Below are positions 15,927-25,125 of a stretch of 40,671 bases of DNA, in pieces. The notes under the pieces were generated by a model. The model saw nothing but the letters and a program-made list of their open reading frames with translations. It had not been told where the DNA came from and searched no databases. Every line of letters begins with the position of its first letter. Within the stretch, counting starts at the first letter, position 1. A program made the translations under genes and the position numbers. The DNA comes from Frateuria defendens (GTDB taxonomy: Bacteria; Pseudomonadota; Gammaproteobacteria; Xanthomonadales; Rhodanobacteraceae): contig NZ_LFQR01000102.1 in the NCBI RefSeq assembly GCF_001182895.1, positions 1 through 40,671 on the forward strand. The letters are read 5' to 3'.

Positions 15927-16990
15927 CACTTGATCTCCCTCATGCCGCCGGTGTTCCACACGCGGGCCAGCGCGCTGTAGACGTGGCGTTTGTAGTTGTC
16001 CGTGTATGGCCCGTCCTTGGCCGCACGCCCGAGGTCGTAGGTGCGCGAATCGGTCCAGCCCGTGCTGCGATCGAGGTTGCGCGAGAGCAGGCTGACCCGG
16101 ATCGCGGTGACATTGGCCCAGTTGATGGCCGCGGTAGCCCAGCTGTAGGAGGGCGAGAGCGTGCAGGCGGCGCTGTTGTCCACGGCGGGGTCGCCGACGT
16201 AGCAGTCGGGCGAACCGTTGGCGTCCTGGTCCACGCCGTAGCTGTAGTGGATGTCCTGGATGCCCTGGACCAGCGAGGAGACGCTCACCGCGCCCTTGAC
16301 GAACTCCGCCACCTTGAGGGTGGGAATGCCGTCCCCCTTGGTGCAGTCGTCGCAGGAGGCGAGGTAGTAGCTGCGCACCACGTACTTGCGCAGTTCGGTC
16401 TTGTCGGCGGCGCAGGTGCGCGTGCGCAGCGTGAAGGCGCTGGCCGAGGTGTCGTAGACCAGCGGCGCCGAGTCGAGGCGACAGTTGGAGAGCTGCACGT
16501 AGTACTCGGAGGCGGTCGGTGCGGCGACCGCGTCGCTGGAGGCGTAGCGCACGGTGAGCACCTCGGTGCCGGCGAGCAGGTTGGGCAGGCAGGCCGGCGC
16601 CGCGGCCGTCGTCGGCCGGCCCGCCACCGCCACGGGAATGGCCGTGCCGCCCGAGGTGCTGAAGCCCATCGCATCCTTCGCCGTGGCGCAGAGGTCGGGC
16701 AGGTTGTAGGTCACCGAGGCGCCCAGGCTGGAGCGGCCGTAGAAGCCGGACATCTCGATGTCGCGGGTGATCGACTCCAGGGCGTAGCGGCCGTTCTCGA
16801 CCTGCTCGGAGGTCTTGTTGAACTCCGCCCTGGCCTTGCTGGTGGTGACGTACAGCGAGCCGAGCGCGGCCAGCAGCACCAGGCCGATGGCCATGCCGAT
16901 CATCAGCTCGATCAGCGACAGGCCGGCTTGCCGCCGGGCGGCGAGCAGCCTGGAGCGCCATGCGGGAAGAGGGCGGCTCATGCGCGTCAT
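15926..16990 (-). CDS. pilW: Minor pilin assembly protein PilW
   Basis: A protein of 354 residues. The N-terminal prepilin signal is QAGLSLIELMIGMAIGLVLL, with cleavage after Gly and the Glu at +5. After the hydrophobic helix comes the PilW-typical RAEFNKTSEQVENGRYALES and DIEMSGFYG, then a large Cys-containing globular domain. Starts at 16990 (MTRMSRPL) or 16981 are both possible; the first overlaps the pilV stop by 4 bases. It is likely inner-membrane anchored before assembly into the tip complex. Confidence 0.9.
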   Translation of the reverse strand: MTRMSRPLPAWRSRLLAARRQAGLSLIELMIGMAIGLVLLAALGSLYVTTSKARAEFNKTSEQVENGRYALESITRDIEMSGFYGRSSLGASVTYNLPDLCATAKDAMGFSTSGGTAIPVAVAGRPTTAAAPACLPNLLAGTEVLTVRYASSDAVAAPTASEYYVQLSNCRLDSAPLVYDTSASAFTLRTRTCAADKTELRKYVVRSYYLASCDDCTKGDGIPTLKVAEFVKGAVSVSSLVQGIQDIHYSYGVDQDANGSPDCYVGDPAVDNSAACTLSPSYSWATAAINWANVTAIRVSLLSRNLDRSTGWTDSRTYDLGRAAKDGPYTDNYKRHVYSALARVWNTGGMREIK

Positions 16991-17532
16991 GTCGAAAGGT
17001 TGCCGATGCGGATCGCGACGCTCACCGCGCGCCGCAGGTTTTCGGTGCCGTACTTGTCCTTGCCGCAGCCAAGGCTGGGCGCGACCGTGGGCATGAGGCC
17101 CTGCCAGACCACCGTGACGCGGTAGATCTGGTCGACGGCGTCGATCTGCTCGACGCAGCCGATGGCGTTGATCATGGCGCCCACCGAGGCGCCGCCGGCG
17201 GTCTCGCCCGAACCGAGCAGGGCGCTCTTCCAGGCGGTGAGGTCCTGGTTGGCGGTGGCGATCTGCACGGCGGTGCCGGTGGCGCAGGTCGGCAGCGTTT
17301 TGCTGGTGTCCACGCCGGTGGCGCCGCTCGAATAGCAGCTGGCGACCTGCCGGTTGGCATTGATGCGCGAGACCATGTCCTGCACCAGGGTGAGCGCCTG
17401 CACCCGCTGGTAGGACTCCATCTCGCCGCGCGAGGATTTCACCATCATGGTGGCCGTGCCGAGCAGCGCGATGGCGGCGATCAGCATCGAGACCAGCACC
17501 TCGAGCAGCAGCAGGCCGCGCTGGCGTTTCAT
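16987..17532 (-). CDS. pilV: Minor pilin PilV
   Basis: A protein of 181 residues with a prepilin leader MKRQRGLLLLEVLVSMLIAA (Gly before the hydrophobic helix, Glu at +5). PilV features follow: LTLVQDMVSRINANRQVASC and IGCVEQIDAVDQIYRVTVVW. The ATG at 17532 is placed because it overlaps the fimT stop (ATGA) and gives a short leader. It shares an operon with fimT and pilW. Confidence 0.87.
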   Translation of the reverse strand: MKRQRGLLLLEVLVSMLIAAIALLGTATMMVKSSRGEMESYQRVQALTLVQDMVSRINANRQVASCYSSGATGVDTSKTLPTCATGTAVQIATANQDLTAWKSALLGSGETAGGASVGAMINAIGCVEQIDAVDQIYRVTVVWQGLMPTVAPSLGCGKDKYGTENLRRAVSVAIRIGNLST

Positions 17533-17996
17533 GAGCAGGTCCCCTTGGTCGATTGCACGCGCCCGGTGGTGCCCACGGTCACGCACAGGGGCTGCTGCCG
17601 GGTGTTGCTTTCGGTCGGCTGCAACTGGAAGGACAGCGCCGTGGTCTGCATGCGGCCGTCGCCGCTGAAGCTGAAGCTGGTGGCGCTGCCGCCGGCGGAG
17701 ATCGACACGTTCTGCAGCGCGCCGTAGCTGCGGATGGTCGTGCTGCCGGTAACTACCGACCAGCCCTTGGACCAGTTGCTACCGCTGGCGGTGACGTTCA
17801 CCGTGGCGTTGCGCTTGAGCGCCTCGCTGCGCGCGAAGGCCACGGTGGAGGCGATGTCCATCGAGGCGTTCTTGATCCGCTGCGACTGCAGGAAGCCGCC
17901 CATGTACGGCATGGCGATCAGCATCAGGGTCACGAACACGGTCAGCGTGACCATCAGCTCGATCGTGGTGAACCCCCGGCGCGGGCGTGGGCGCAT
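17529..17996 (-). CDS. fimT: Pseudopilin FimT (GspH/FimT family)
   Basis: A protein of 155 residues: MRPRPRRGFTTIELMVTLTV is the prepilin signal with GF cleavage, followed by the long N-terminal helix and MDIASTVAFARSEALKRNAT, the GspH/FimT signature. The C-terminal beta-domain ends with SGDGRMQTTALSF and RQQPLCVTVGTTGRVQ, typical of FimT, which can also bind DNA during competence. The ATG at 17996 lies 5 bases after the pilE stop. FimU is the alternative name in Pseudomonas. Confidence 0.87.
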   Translation of the reverse strand: MRPRPRRGFTTIELMVTLTVFVTLMLIAMPYMGGFLQSQRIKNASMDIASTVAFARSEALKRNATVNVTASGSNWSKGWSVVTGSTTIRSYGALQNVSISAGGSATSFSFSGDGRMQTTALSFQLQPTESNTRQQPLCVTVGTTGRVQSTKGTCS

Positions 17997-18000
17997 GGCG

Positions 18001-18465
18001 CTATTTCCAGCAGCCGGTCGTGGGACCCTTGCTGCCATCGCCACCAAGCGTGAGCTTGGTGCAGCCGGTGTCGGCGGCCTGGCTACCCTGGGCCGTGGCG
18101 GTGATGCTGTAGCTCGGCGGCGGGCCGGCGGAAACGGTCATGTCCAATTTGTAGTTGGCGCTGACCGAAACCGGCTGCGTGCCGTAGCCGAGATCGTCCA
18201 GCGAGCCGTAGCTGCGCTTGTCGATCAGGTAGCGCTCCTGGGCGCTGGCGATCTCCATCATCAGGCTTTCGGCCGCCGCACGGTTGGCGTGCAGCACGTG
18301 CCGTCGGTAGCTGGGCAGGGCGATGGCAGCCAGGATGGCGATGATCGCCACGACCACCATCAGCTCGATCAGGGTGAAACCCGGCGACGGGCGGCAACGC
18401 CCCGTCGCCCGCGCAAGCGCACGGCCTGATATGGAAAGCGCACTAGGGCAATCGGATGTTCCCAC
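18001..18465 (-). CDS. pilE: Type IV pilin-like protein PilE
   Basis: First gene of the minus-strand operon. The mature N-terminus is FTLIELMVVVAIIAILAAIA LPSY (canonical type IV pilin, Glu at +5). The C-terminal part has EIASAQERYLIDKRSYGSLD and the Cys pair of the D-region (DTGCTKLTLGG, TGCWK). Length and motifs fit the minor pilin PilE rather than major pilin PilA. The start is uncertain: the GTG at 18465 follows GGGGAGGGGCG but leaves a leader of about 29 residues before the cleavage Gly, longer than usual. Confidence 0.85.
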   Translation of the reverse strand: MGTSDCPSALSISGRALARATGRCRPSPGFTLIELMVVVAIIAILAAIALPSYRRHVLHANRAAAESLMMEIASAQERYLIDKRSYGSLDDLGYGTQPVSVSANYKLDMTVSAGPPPSYSITATAQGSQAADTGCTKLTLGGDGSKGPTTGCWK

Positions 18466-18766
18466 CGCCCCTCCCCCTGCTTTTTTTTGTCGTTGCCGGC
18501 ACGCCACCTGGCGGGTTGGGCAATGACATTTTGTCGCAGCCTAGATGGCCGCATGATGCCTGTCAATTTGCCTTTCGTGCGGGGTCTGGCATGACTTCGA
18601 GCACGAGTGGGCCGTGACCGGCTTCGCATTGCGAGCGTGAGACTACGCCCTTTTCGGGGGCGCTTCTTGCCGCCCGTCGGGGAAATGCGTCCGCTCGTCG
18701 GCTGTCGCCGCGGCAGGGCGGGCAGGCCTGGTTAGACTCCCCGCCGGAACGACAGGGGAGAACACC
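18466..18766. promoter_or_regulatory. Divergent intergenic region between two minor-pilin operons
   Basis: This 301-bp gap must contain both promoters. A run of eight T lies at 18481-18488. TAGACT at 18733-18738 could be a -10 hexamer for the plus operon, without a convincing -35. AGGGGAGAACACC directly precedes the ATG at 18767. I found no sigma-54 site matching the TGGC-N-TTGC pattern, and no gene. Confidence 0.4.
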
Positions 18767-19429
18767 ATGCGGAGTGCGCCGCAGCGGCGAGGCGACTCGC
18801 CGGCTGAGATTGTGGATCGTGGCAACGCCGGCCGCCGGCCGTACGCGCCGTGTCCCGAGCGGCAACCGCACAGGGCGCGCCCCGCGCGAGGCATGGGGCC
18901 GGCGCGGCGCGGCGGCGGCTTCACCCTCGTCGAGTTGATGATCACGCTGGCCGTGGCGGTGGTGCTGCTGACCATCGCGGTGCCGAGCTTCCGGTACATC
19001 ATGCTTTCCAACCGGCTCACCACGGCCGCCAACGACTTTGTCGCCGCGCTCAACACCGCCCGGATGGCCGCCATCGCGCGCAACGCCAGCGCCCAGCTGT
19101 GCAGCGATTCGGCCAGCAAGAACACGAGCGATACGCTTGGCGCGGGATGCGGTGCGCAGGCCGGCGCGGTCTACGTCGCCACCGGCAGCACCGCCACGCG
19201 GGTCCGGGATGCGGTGACCGGCATTGCCTCTCCCATCAAGCTCAACGGCAACGTGGCCGCCATCCGCTTTGGAAGCGAGGGAGTGGGGCACGTTGCCGGC
19301 GGTACGGATACGAACCCCGTCATCGCCGACCTCTGCACCAGTGCGATCAGCAGCAACAACCACCGCATCATTACCATGGCGGCCGGTTCGATCGTCACGA
19401 CGACCACCTCGACGGGGACGTGCTCCTGA
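18767..19429 (+). CDS. fimT: Pseudopilin FimT (second cluster)
   Basis: A protein of 220 residues with a long N-terminal extension (about 50 residues) before GGGFTLVELMITLAVAVVLL. After the prepilin helix come NDFVAALNTARMAAIARNAS (FimT/GspH signature) and a C-terminal domain with Cys near the end (TSTGTCS). The start at 18767 is supported by AGGGGAGAACACC; a shorter start at 18893 (MGPARRGGG) would give a normal leader and cannot be excluded. The stop overlaps the pilV start (TGATG). Confidence 0.85.
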   Translation: MRSAPQRRGDSPAEIVDRGNAGRRPYAPCPERQPHRARPARGMGPARRGGGFTLVELMITLAVAVVLLTIAVPSFRYIMLSNRLTTAANDFVAALNTARMAAIARNASAQLCSDSASKNTSDTLGAGCGAQAGAVYVATGSTATRVRDAVTGIASPIKLNGNVAAIRFGSEGVGHVAGGTDTNPVIADLCTSAISSNNHRIITMAAGSIVTTTTSTGTCS

Positions 19430-20013
19430 TGGGCGACATTTCCCGAGAGGCGACGCGCATGCGTATGCCAGCATCCTTGTTCCCGATGGCCAGTGCTGCG
19501 CCGCTACCGCGCCGGCACGCCCGACCGTTCCACGCTCCGATGCAGGCAGCATGTACTTATAGGCGCGTGACTAGTCAGTCTGGGGTGGGGCTCATTGAGG
19601 TATTGGTCGCCGTGGTGGTTCTCTCCATTGGGTTCCTAGGCATGGGGGCATTGCTGGCGAGGTCGATGTCCACCAACAACAGTTCGATGGCGCGCAGCAT
19701 GGCCACGATCGCCAGCTATTCGATCCTGGATGCCATGCGGGCGGATGGTCGCAACGCCAAGCAGGGCGCCTACAACACCGACGCGCCCATCACGGCCGAT
19801 GCCTGCCCGACGGATACGGACACCCTCGCCAAGGCCCAACTCGCCCAATGGTGCGACCTGCTCAAGCGCAGCCTGGGCGCGGCGAGCAGCACCAGTGGCA
19901 AAGTCAATTGCCAAGGCGACGGCACGTGCGCCATCACTATCACCTTCGACGACAGCCGGGCCGGCGACGGTGGCTCCGACAAACAGCAGCTCACTACCCG
20001 GGCCATGCTATGA
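19429..20013 (+). CDS. pilV: Minor pilin PilV (second cluster)
   Basis: A protein of 194 residues. The prepilin part is QSGVGLIEVLVAVVVLSIGF, followed by the PilV-type MARSMATIASYSILDAMRAD and a C-terminal ITITFDDSRAG. The ATG at 19429 overlaps the fimT stop. The leader of about 50 residues is long, so an internal start such as 19474 or a GTG near 19567 is possible. The stop overlaps the pilW start. Confidence 0.83.
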   Translation: MGDISREATRMRMPASLFPMASAAPLPRRHARPFHAPMQAACTYRRVTSQSGVGLIEVLVAVVVLSIGFLGMGALLARSMSTNNSSMARSMATIASYSILDAMRADGRNAKQGAYNTDAPITADACPTDTDTLAKAQLAQWCDLLKRSLGAASSTSGKVNCQGDGTCAITITFDDSRAGDGGSDKQQLTTRAML

Positions 20014-21044
20014 GCCGCCTTGTCACGAAGTCGCTGGGCAAGACCCGCCCTGCGCGCGCGGCGGCCGGGTTCACCCTGATCGAGCTGATGGTCGCCATGG
20101 TGCTGGGGCTGATCGTCATTGCGGGGGCGATCAGCGTGTTCCTTGCCAGCCAGCGCACCTACCGCACCAACCAGGCCTTGAGTGACGTGCAGGAGAATGC
20201 TCGCATCGCCTTCGAGCTGATGGCGCGAGACATCCGCGATGCCGGCTTGACTGGCTGCAACAACAACGGCCGCGTCGCCAATGTGCTCAAGAACAGCCCG
20301 GCGGGCGGTGGGACCGCCTGGTGGGCCAACTGGGGCAATGCGCTGGTCGGCTTCGACAGCGGGCAGAGCGATCCGGCGATCGGGACGAGCATGCCGAGTC
20401 GGTCGGGTGACACCGATTCGCTCGAACTCCTGGGAGCCGACGACTCGGGCCTGAGCGTGGCTAGCCACGATCCGACTTCGGCGCAGTTCACGCTCAACGA
20501 GACCAGCTCTGATTTGCAGCCTGGGGACGTCGTCGTGGTGTGCGATCCCGATCATGCGGCCATCGTGCAGGTCACCAACTACAACAGCAGCAACGTCACG
20601 CTGGTACATAACCCGGGTGAGGGAACTCCCGGCAACTGCTCGAAGGGGCTGGGCTATCCCACCGTTTGCATGACCAACGGCAACGCCTACGCCTACGGGC
20701 CCAACTCGCAGATCGCCAAGCTGTCGGCTGTGGACTGGTACATCGGCGACAACAGCGCCGGAGGCCATTCGCTCTACCGCGTCAGCGTGGCCACCAATGC
20801 TGGCGCGCCTACTCCAACGGCGCAGGAGATGGTGCGCGACGTAACGGACATGGAGATCGTCTATCACCGGTCCTCCGATACCAAGTTCGGGACCGCCACC
20901 GACATCGCGGGCAACTGGGCTTCGGTCGATGCCGTGCGGGTCACCCTGACAATGGAAAGCGTGGACAAGCGCGCCGGCACCGACGTCAAGCCGATCACGC
21001 GCGAGTTCACCGCCACTACCACCGTGCGCAATCGGGTGCCGTGA
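20010..21044 (+). CDS. pilW: Minor pilin assembly protein PilW (second cluster)
   Basis: A protein of 344 residues with AAGFTLIELMVAMVLGLIVI as prepilin signal and the PilW-characteristic LSDVQENARIAFELMARDIR DAGLTGC. The globular domain includes LELLGADDSG, GDVVVVCDPDHAAIVQVTNY and KRAGTDVKPITREFTATTTV RNR, close to PilW of other type IV pilus clusters. The start is coupled to pilV (ATGA), and the stop overlaps the pilX ATG. Confidence 0.9.
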   Translation: MSRLVTKSLGKTRPARAAAGFTLIELMVAMVLGLIVIAGAISVFLASQRTYRTNQALSDVQENARIAFELMARDIRDAGLTGCNNNGRVANVLKNSPAGGGTAWWANWGNALVGFDSGQSDPAIGTSMPSRSGDTDSLELLGADDSGLSVASHDPTSAQFTLNETSSDLQPGDVVVVCDPDHAAIVQVTNYNSSNVTLVHNPGEGTPGNCSKGLGYPTVCMTNGNAYAYGPNSQIAKLSAVDWYIGDNSAGGHSLYRVSVATNAGAPTPTAQEMVRDVTDMEIVYHRSSDTKFGTATDIAGNWASVDAVRVTLTMESVDKRAGTDVKPITREFTATTTVRNRVP

Positions 21045-21655
21045 TGAACGCTTTCGTATTCCGACCTTTGCCCGCCGTTCGTCGGCGTCTGGCTGCTGGC
21101 CGGCCCGTACTGCGCGGAGGTCAGCGCGGAGTGGCCCTGGTGGTGGCGCTGGTGCTGTTGGTCGTGATCACCCTGGTGGGCCTTGCCGCCGTGCGTGGCA
21201 CCATCATGCAGCAGAAGATGACGTCCAACTTCTACGACCGGCAGATCGCCTTCCAGGAGGCCGAGGCGGCCCTGCGGCAGGCCGAGGCCAAGATCCGGTC
21301 GACGCCCTCGGCCGCCGCTTTCCGCGACTGCTCGCCGGGAGGCACCAACTTGTGCTTGACCAATCCGTTCGCCAGCGGCTCGAGCATTTCCGGCAGCGAC
21401 ATCGTTACCGTCGACGCGGGCTCTTTCGACGCGGGCAAGCTTGCAGCGAGCCAGCCCCAGTACGTCATCGAGTTCATGGGCAACTTCAAGATTCCGGATT
21501 CGGAGGTCAAGCAAGTTTCCAACTGCGCAGGCTATGCCGCGTGTGGAGCGGCGAACATCGCGGGCTTCTACCGCATCACCGCCCGCAGCGGCCCGCCCAC
21601 CGTGGATACGCTTGGGCGCGCGTCGGTCACGCTCCAATCTATGTTCAGGAAATGA
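21044..21655 (+). CDS. pilX: Minor pilin assembly protein PilX (second cluster)
   Basis: A protein of 203 residues. The hydrophobic N-terminus, preceded by GQRGVALVVALVLLVVITLV, is PilX-like: it lacks the usual Phe after Gly and the +5 Glu, as PilX often does. The signature is MQQKMTSNFYDRQIAFQEAE AALRQAE. The C-terminus ends with FYRITARSG and an SVTLQSMF segment. The ATG at 21044 overlaps the pilW stop. The next gene, pilY1, starts 123 bases later. Confidence 0.9.
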   Translation: MNAFVFRPLPAVRRRLAAGRPVLRGGQRGVALVVALVLLVVITLVGLAAVRGTIMQQKMTSNFYDRQIAFQEAEAALRQAEAKIRSTPSAAAFRDCSPGGTNLCLTNPFASGSSISGSDIVTVDAGSFDAGKLAASQPQYVIEFMGNFKIPDSEVKQVSNCAGYAACGAANIAGFYRITARSGPPTVDTLGRASVTLQSMFRK

Positions 21656-21778
21656 CAGCGTCTGGAGGACGGGTGTCGAAGTGGGCTCCCGTCATGCCGG
21701 TTATCGCTGCAGTCGCAACCGGCGACTGACCCGCATGCTCGGTGCGGGCCGATACAGCCAAGAGGTAAAGGGGTTGTC

Positions 21779-24700
21779 ATGTCTACAAAACATGTCTGGC
21801 GATGGGCTTTGGTGGCCGGACTGTGGCTGGCCCAGTCGGCCGCAGCGGTTACGTACACCGAGAATTTCTCCGGCGCCTCAAGCAGCCTGAAATGGCGCGC
21901 GCTGGACTACGCCTGCCTCACCGCCGGCGATGGCACAGGCAGCATTCCGGCGTGCGCTTCATCCAAGGATGATGAAGGGGCTGGCGCGTTGCGTCTCACC
22001 CCGGCGGAAAACCAGCGTACCGGCGCGATCCTTTCCGACTTCACTTTCCCGCTCAGCCAAGGCATGCAGGTGACATTCACCACCTATACCTATGGCGGTG
22101 ACAGTGGCGGCCTTGCAAGGGACGGTGCCGACGGAATCGCGTTCTTTCTCACCGATGGCACCCAAACCATTCCGACCACCGCCGGCGGCAGCGGCGGCAG
22201 CCTCGGCTACAGCTGCTCCAACGTCAACGGCAAGAGCGAGGGTATTGCCTATGGTTATCTCGGCCTGGGTGTCGATGAATTCGGCAACTACCTGAATATC
22301 GGCGACAACACCAACTCCGGCGTCCTCAATTCGAATAACAGCGGCGACACCAGCAACGGCACCAACAGCTACTACGACAGTAGAGTCCCCTTTTATCAGC
22401 CAGGACGAATTGGCCTGCGCGGCGCCGGCAATGTGACATGGGCTTGGCTGCACGCTGAGAACCCGAGCTACTACGGGGACCAGCCGGACAGCTCCAAGGT
22501 GCATGATGCCTGCAGATCTGGACAGTATGTGTACCAAGGTTCTGACAAAGCCAGTGGAAACATGAAGGCATTGCCGTACAACTATCCGGCGATCGCTGGC
22601 GGGTACCAGGTCATGCCCGACGATCAACCCATCGCCAACGAGTCGACAAGTGTGAGGAGCGGGGCAACACCCATTACCTACAAGCTGCAGATCTCGACCT
22701 CTGGCCTGTTGAATTTCTTCTACAGCTACAACAACGGCGCCTTTACCCCGGTGCTGGTCAACAATTCCATCGCGGCCAGTAACGGCCCGCTGCCGGCCTC
22801 CTTTCGCTTTGGCTTCTCAGCGGGTACCGGCGGTAGCAACAACGTGCACGAGATCACCTGCTTCCAGGCCACGCCGCTGCAATCCAACAGCAGCTCCGGT
22901 GCCAATACGGTGCAGTCGGGCGAGGTGAAGATCGGCACCCAGATCTATTTGGCGAGCTACTCCGCGGACAATTGGTGGGGCTCGCTCCAGTCGATTCCAT
23001 TGGTGGTCAACAACGGCGTGTTGAGCGCTTCGTCGGTCGCCAACTGGGATGCCAAGTGCGTGCTGACGGGGGGGGGCTGCGCATCCATGGGCACGGATGA
23101 TCAGGGCAACCCGACGAATACCGTCGACGTGCAGAAGCCCGACGCCCGCATGCTGCTCACCGCCGATGCGAGCGGCAAGGGGCTGGCCCTGGAATGGAAC
23201 AGTCTCACTGCGAGCCAACAGAACAACCTCAACAGCAAGGACAGCCAGGGCCAGCAGCGTCTCGATTGGTTGCGCGGCGATCGCAGCGACGAGCAGCTGC
23301 AGAACGCCTCCGGCACCTTGCGCAACCGCACGGCGGTGCTGGGCGACATCATCGATTCCAGTCCGACCTGGGTTGGCGCGCCGGTGCCGGGCGTTTATCC
23401 CGATGCGTTCGGCGACGCGCTGTACGGCAACAATGTCAAGTCACCGGAGAACGGCAGCGCGGCACAGACCTACAGCAACTTCGTGACCTCGAACGCGACG
23501 CGCCTGAACGTGGTCTACGTCGGTGGCAACGACGGCCTGATGCATGGATTCAGAGCCGGCTCCTACACGGATACCGGCAGCTACAACTCAACCAACAACG
23601 ACGGTCACGAGGTGCTCGGCTTCATGCCTGGGGGAGTGCTGGCGAGCCCGGAGATCGTCGGCCTCACGTCGCCAACCTACAGTCACAACTACTTCGTGGA
23701 CGCGACGCCGGCGGCGGGCGACCTGTTCTACGGCGGCAAGTGGCATACCTGGCTGGCGGGAGGCGTGGGAACGGGGGGCAGCGAGATCTTTGCGCTCGAC
23801 ATCAGCGATCCATCCATTTTCAGCGAGTCCATGATCTCGACCGTCATCGGCGATTGGACTAGCCGCACCAGCGGCTTTTCCCATCTGGGCAAAACCGTGG
23901 GTACGCCCATCTTCACCCGGCTCCATAACGGCCAGTGGGCGATCATCTTCGGCAGTGGCTTGAGTTCCAGCCAGAGTGCCGGCGTCTATGTCGGCATGGT
24001 CGATGCGACCAGCGGCGCCCTCACCTTCAAGTTCCTTGATACCGGTATCGTCTCGGGCGGCATCACCTATGCCACCTCGGTGGATCTCGATGGCGACTAC
24101 ATCGCCGATTTTCTTTACGCCGGCGACCTGAAGGGCAATGTCTGGCGCTTCGACGTAACCGACAATAAAGACGCGAAATGGGGAGCGCCCACGCGCGTGT
24201 TCACGGCCAAGGATGCGATCGGCAATGCGCAGCCCATCACGACCGCACCGGTTGTGGCGGCGGTAAAGATGGGCGACGTTTCCCGGGTGATGGTGTATTT
24301 CGGTACGGGCCAGAAGTCGCCGTTCACTAGCACCAGTGGCGACACCTACGCCACGGGCACGCAGACTTTCTATGGCATCTGGGACTCGAACATGGATGCC
24401 TGGAACCAGGTCGCGGGAAGCTCCGCCCAATACGCCAGCCTGTCGGGCAGCCAGGTGGTGGTTCGCGACAAGCTCCTGTCGCAGACAGTGTCGTCCACCT
24501 CGACCGGCGGGGGCAGCAACCAGGTGCTGGGGTACCGCTATCTCAGTACTACTAAGCAGGTGTGCTGGGTGGGCAGTACCGCATGCTCCACGGACACCAG
24601 CCAGAACACCCAGTACGGCTGGTACTTCGACTTCCCCGAGACTGGGGAGCAGATTATCTACAACCCGGCGCTCATCAGCGGCGCAGTGGTGGTCAGCTCG

Positions 24701-25021
24701 GCCATTCCGCCGGCCATCTCAGCCTTGAAGTGCAACCCTGGCCTGCAGTCTGGCTGGACGATGGCCTTCGACCCGACTTCGGGCGGCGGCATGACTCAGG
24801 ATTTCTTTCCGGGCGCGGGGGGCGGCTTTGGTACGGGCACAGACGGCTCGAGTATCGGTGGCATCCGGCTCGATGCGGTGGGTAGTCCGAGCACCGTGAC
24901 CTATGGCGGCCAGACCTATCTCGTCACGCAGACGGTGAAGGGTACGGCCGCGCTCAGCCAGGTCAATCCGCCAGCCAGCAAGAATCCCAGCCGGGTCTCC
25001 TGGAAGGAGATCCGATATTGA
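21779..25021 (+). CDS. pilY1: Type IV pilus tip protein PilY1, lectin-like N-terminus
   Basis: A protein of 1,080 residues with signal peptide RWALVAGLWLAQSAAA, cleaved near residue 23. The N-terminal third is not a von Willebrand domain: YTENFSGASSSLKWRALDYA CL opens a beta-sandwich, and DGADGIAFFLTDG (about residues 116-127) matches the core of legume-lectin-like domains. The C-terminal propeller has VGGNDGLMHGFRAGSYTDTG and a calcium loop (DLDGDYIADFLYAGDLKGNV, about 768-787). It likely forms an alternative pilus tip that may recognise glycans. AAGAGGTAAAGGGG precedes the ATG. Confidence 0.9.
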   Translation: MSTKHVWRWALVAGLWLAQSAAAVTYTENFSGASSSLKWRALDYACLTAGDGTGSIPACASSKDDEGAGALRLTPAENQRTGAILSDFTFPLSQGMQVTFTTYTYGGDSGGLARDGADGIAFFLTDGTQTIPTTAGGSGGSLGYSCSNVNGKSEGIAYGYLGLGVDEFGNYLNIGDNTNSGVLNSNNSGDTSNGTNSYYDSRVPFYQPGRIGLRGAGNVTWAWLHAENPSYYGDQPDSSKVHDACRSGQYVYQGSDKASGNMKALPYNYPAIAGGYQVMPDDQPIANESTSVRSGATPITYKLQISTSGLLNFFYSYNNGAFTPVLVNNSIAASNGPLPASFRFGFSAGTGGSNNVHEITCFQATPLQSNSSSGANTVQSGEVKIGTQIYLASYSADNWWGSLQSIPLVVNNGVLSASSVANWDAKCVLTGGGCASMGTDDQGNPTNTVDVQKPDARMLLTADASGKGLALEWNSLTASQQNNLNSKDSQGQQRLDWLRGDRSDEQLQNASGTLRNRTAVLGDIIDSSPTWVGAPVPGVYPDAFGDALYGNNVKSPENGSAAQTYSNFVTSNATRLNVVYVGGNDGLMHGFRAGSYTDTGSYNSTNNDGHEVLGFMPGGVLASPEIVGLTSPTYSHNYFVDATPAAGDLFYGGKWHTWLAGGVGTGGSEIFALDISDPSIFSESMISTVIGDWTSRTSGFSHLGKTVGTPIFTRLHNGQWAIIFGSGLSSSQSAGVYVGMVDATSGALTFKFLDTGIVSGGITYATSVDLDGDYIADFLYAGDLKGNVWRFDVTDNKDAKWGAPTRVFTAKDAIGNAQPITTAPVVAAVKMGDVSRVMVYFGTGQKSPFTSTSGDTYATGTQTFYGIWDSNMDAWNQVAGSSAQYASLSGSQVVVRDKLLSQTVSSTSTGGGSNQVLGYRYLSTTKQVCWVGSTACSTDTSQNTQYGWYFDFPETGEQIIYNPALISGAVVVSSAIPPAISALKCNPGLQSGWTMAFDPTSGGGMTQDFFPGAGGGFGTGTDGSSIGGIRLDAVGSPSTVTYGGQTYLVTQTVKGTAALSQVNPPASKNPSRVSWKEIRY

Positions 25022-25125
25022 TGGCACGACACGCACCTCGGATGCCGGGGACGGTTCACGCTGGACCGACGCGGCTTCCGAGGGCGAAAGTGATACAGGT
25101 CGAAGGAAAAAATAACAGGGGAGCC

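Noticed and set aside
11997-15980. 1,327-codon open frame on the plus strand
   Set aside because: It lies opposite pilY1 and pilX, has a Gly/Val/Arg-rich composition typical of antisense frames in high-GC DNA, and shows no domain.
18466-18766. Sigma-54 promoter for the pilin operons
   Set aside because: GGCACG-like bases occur, but not with a properly spaced TTGC element on either strand.
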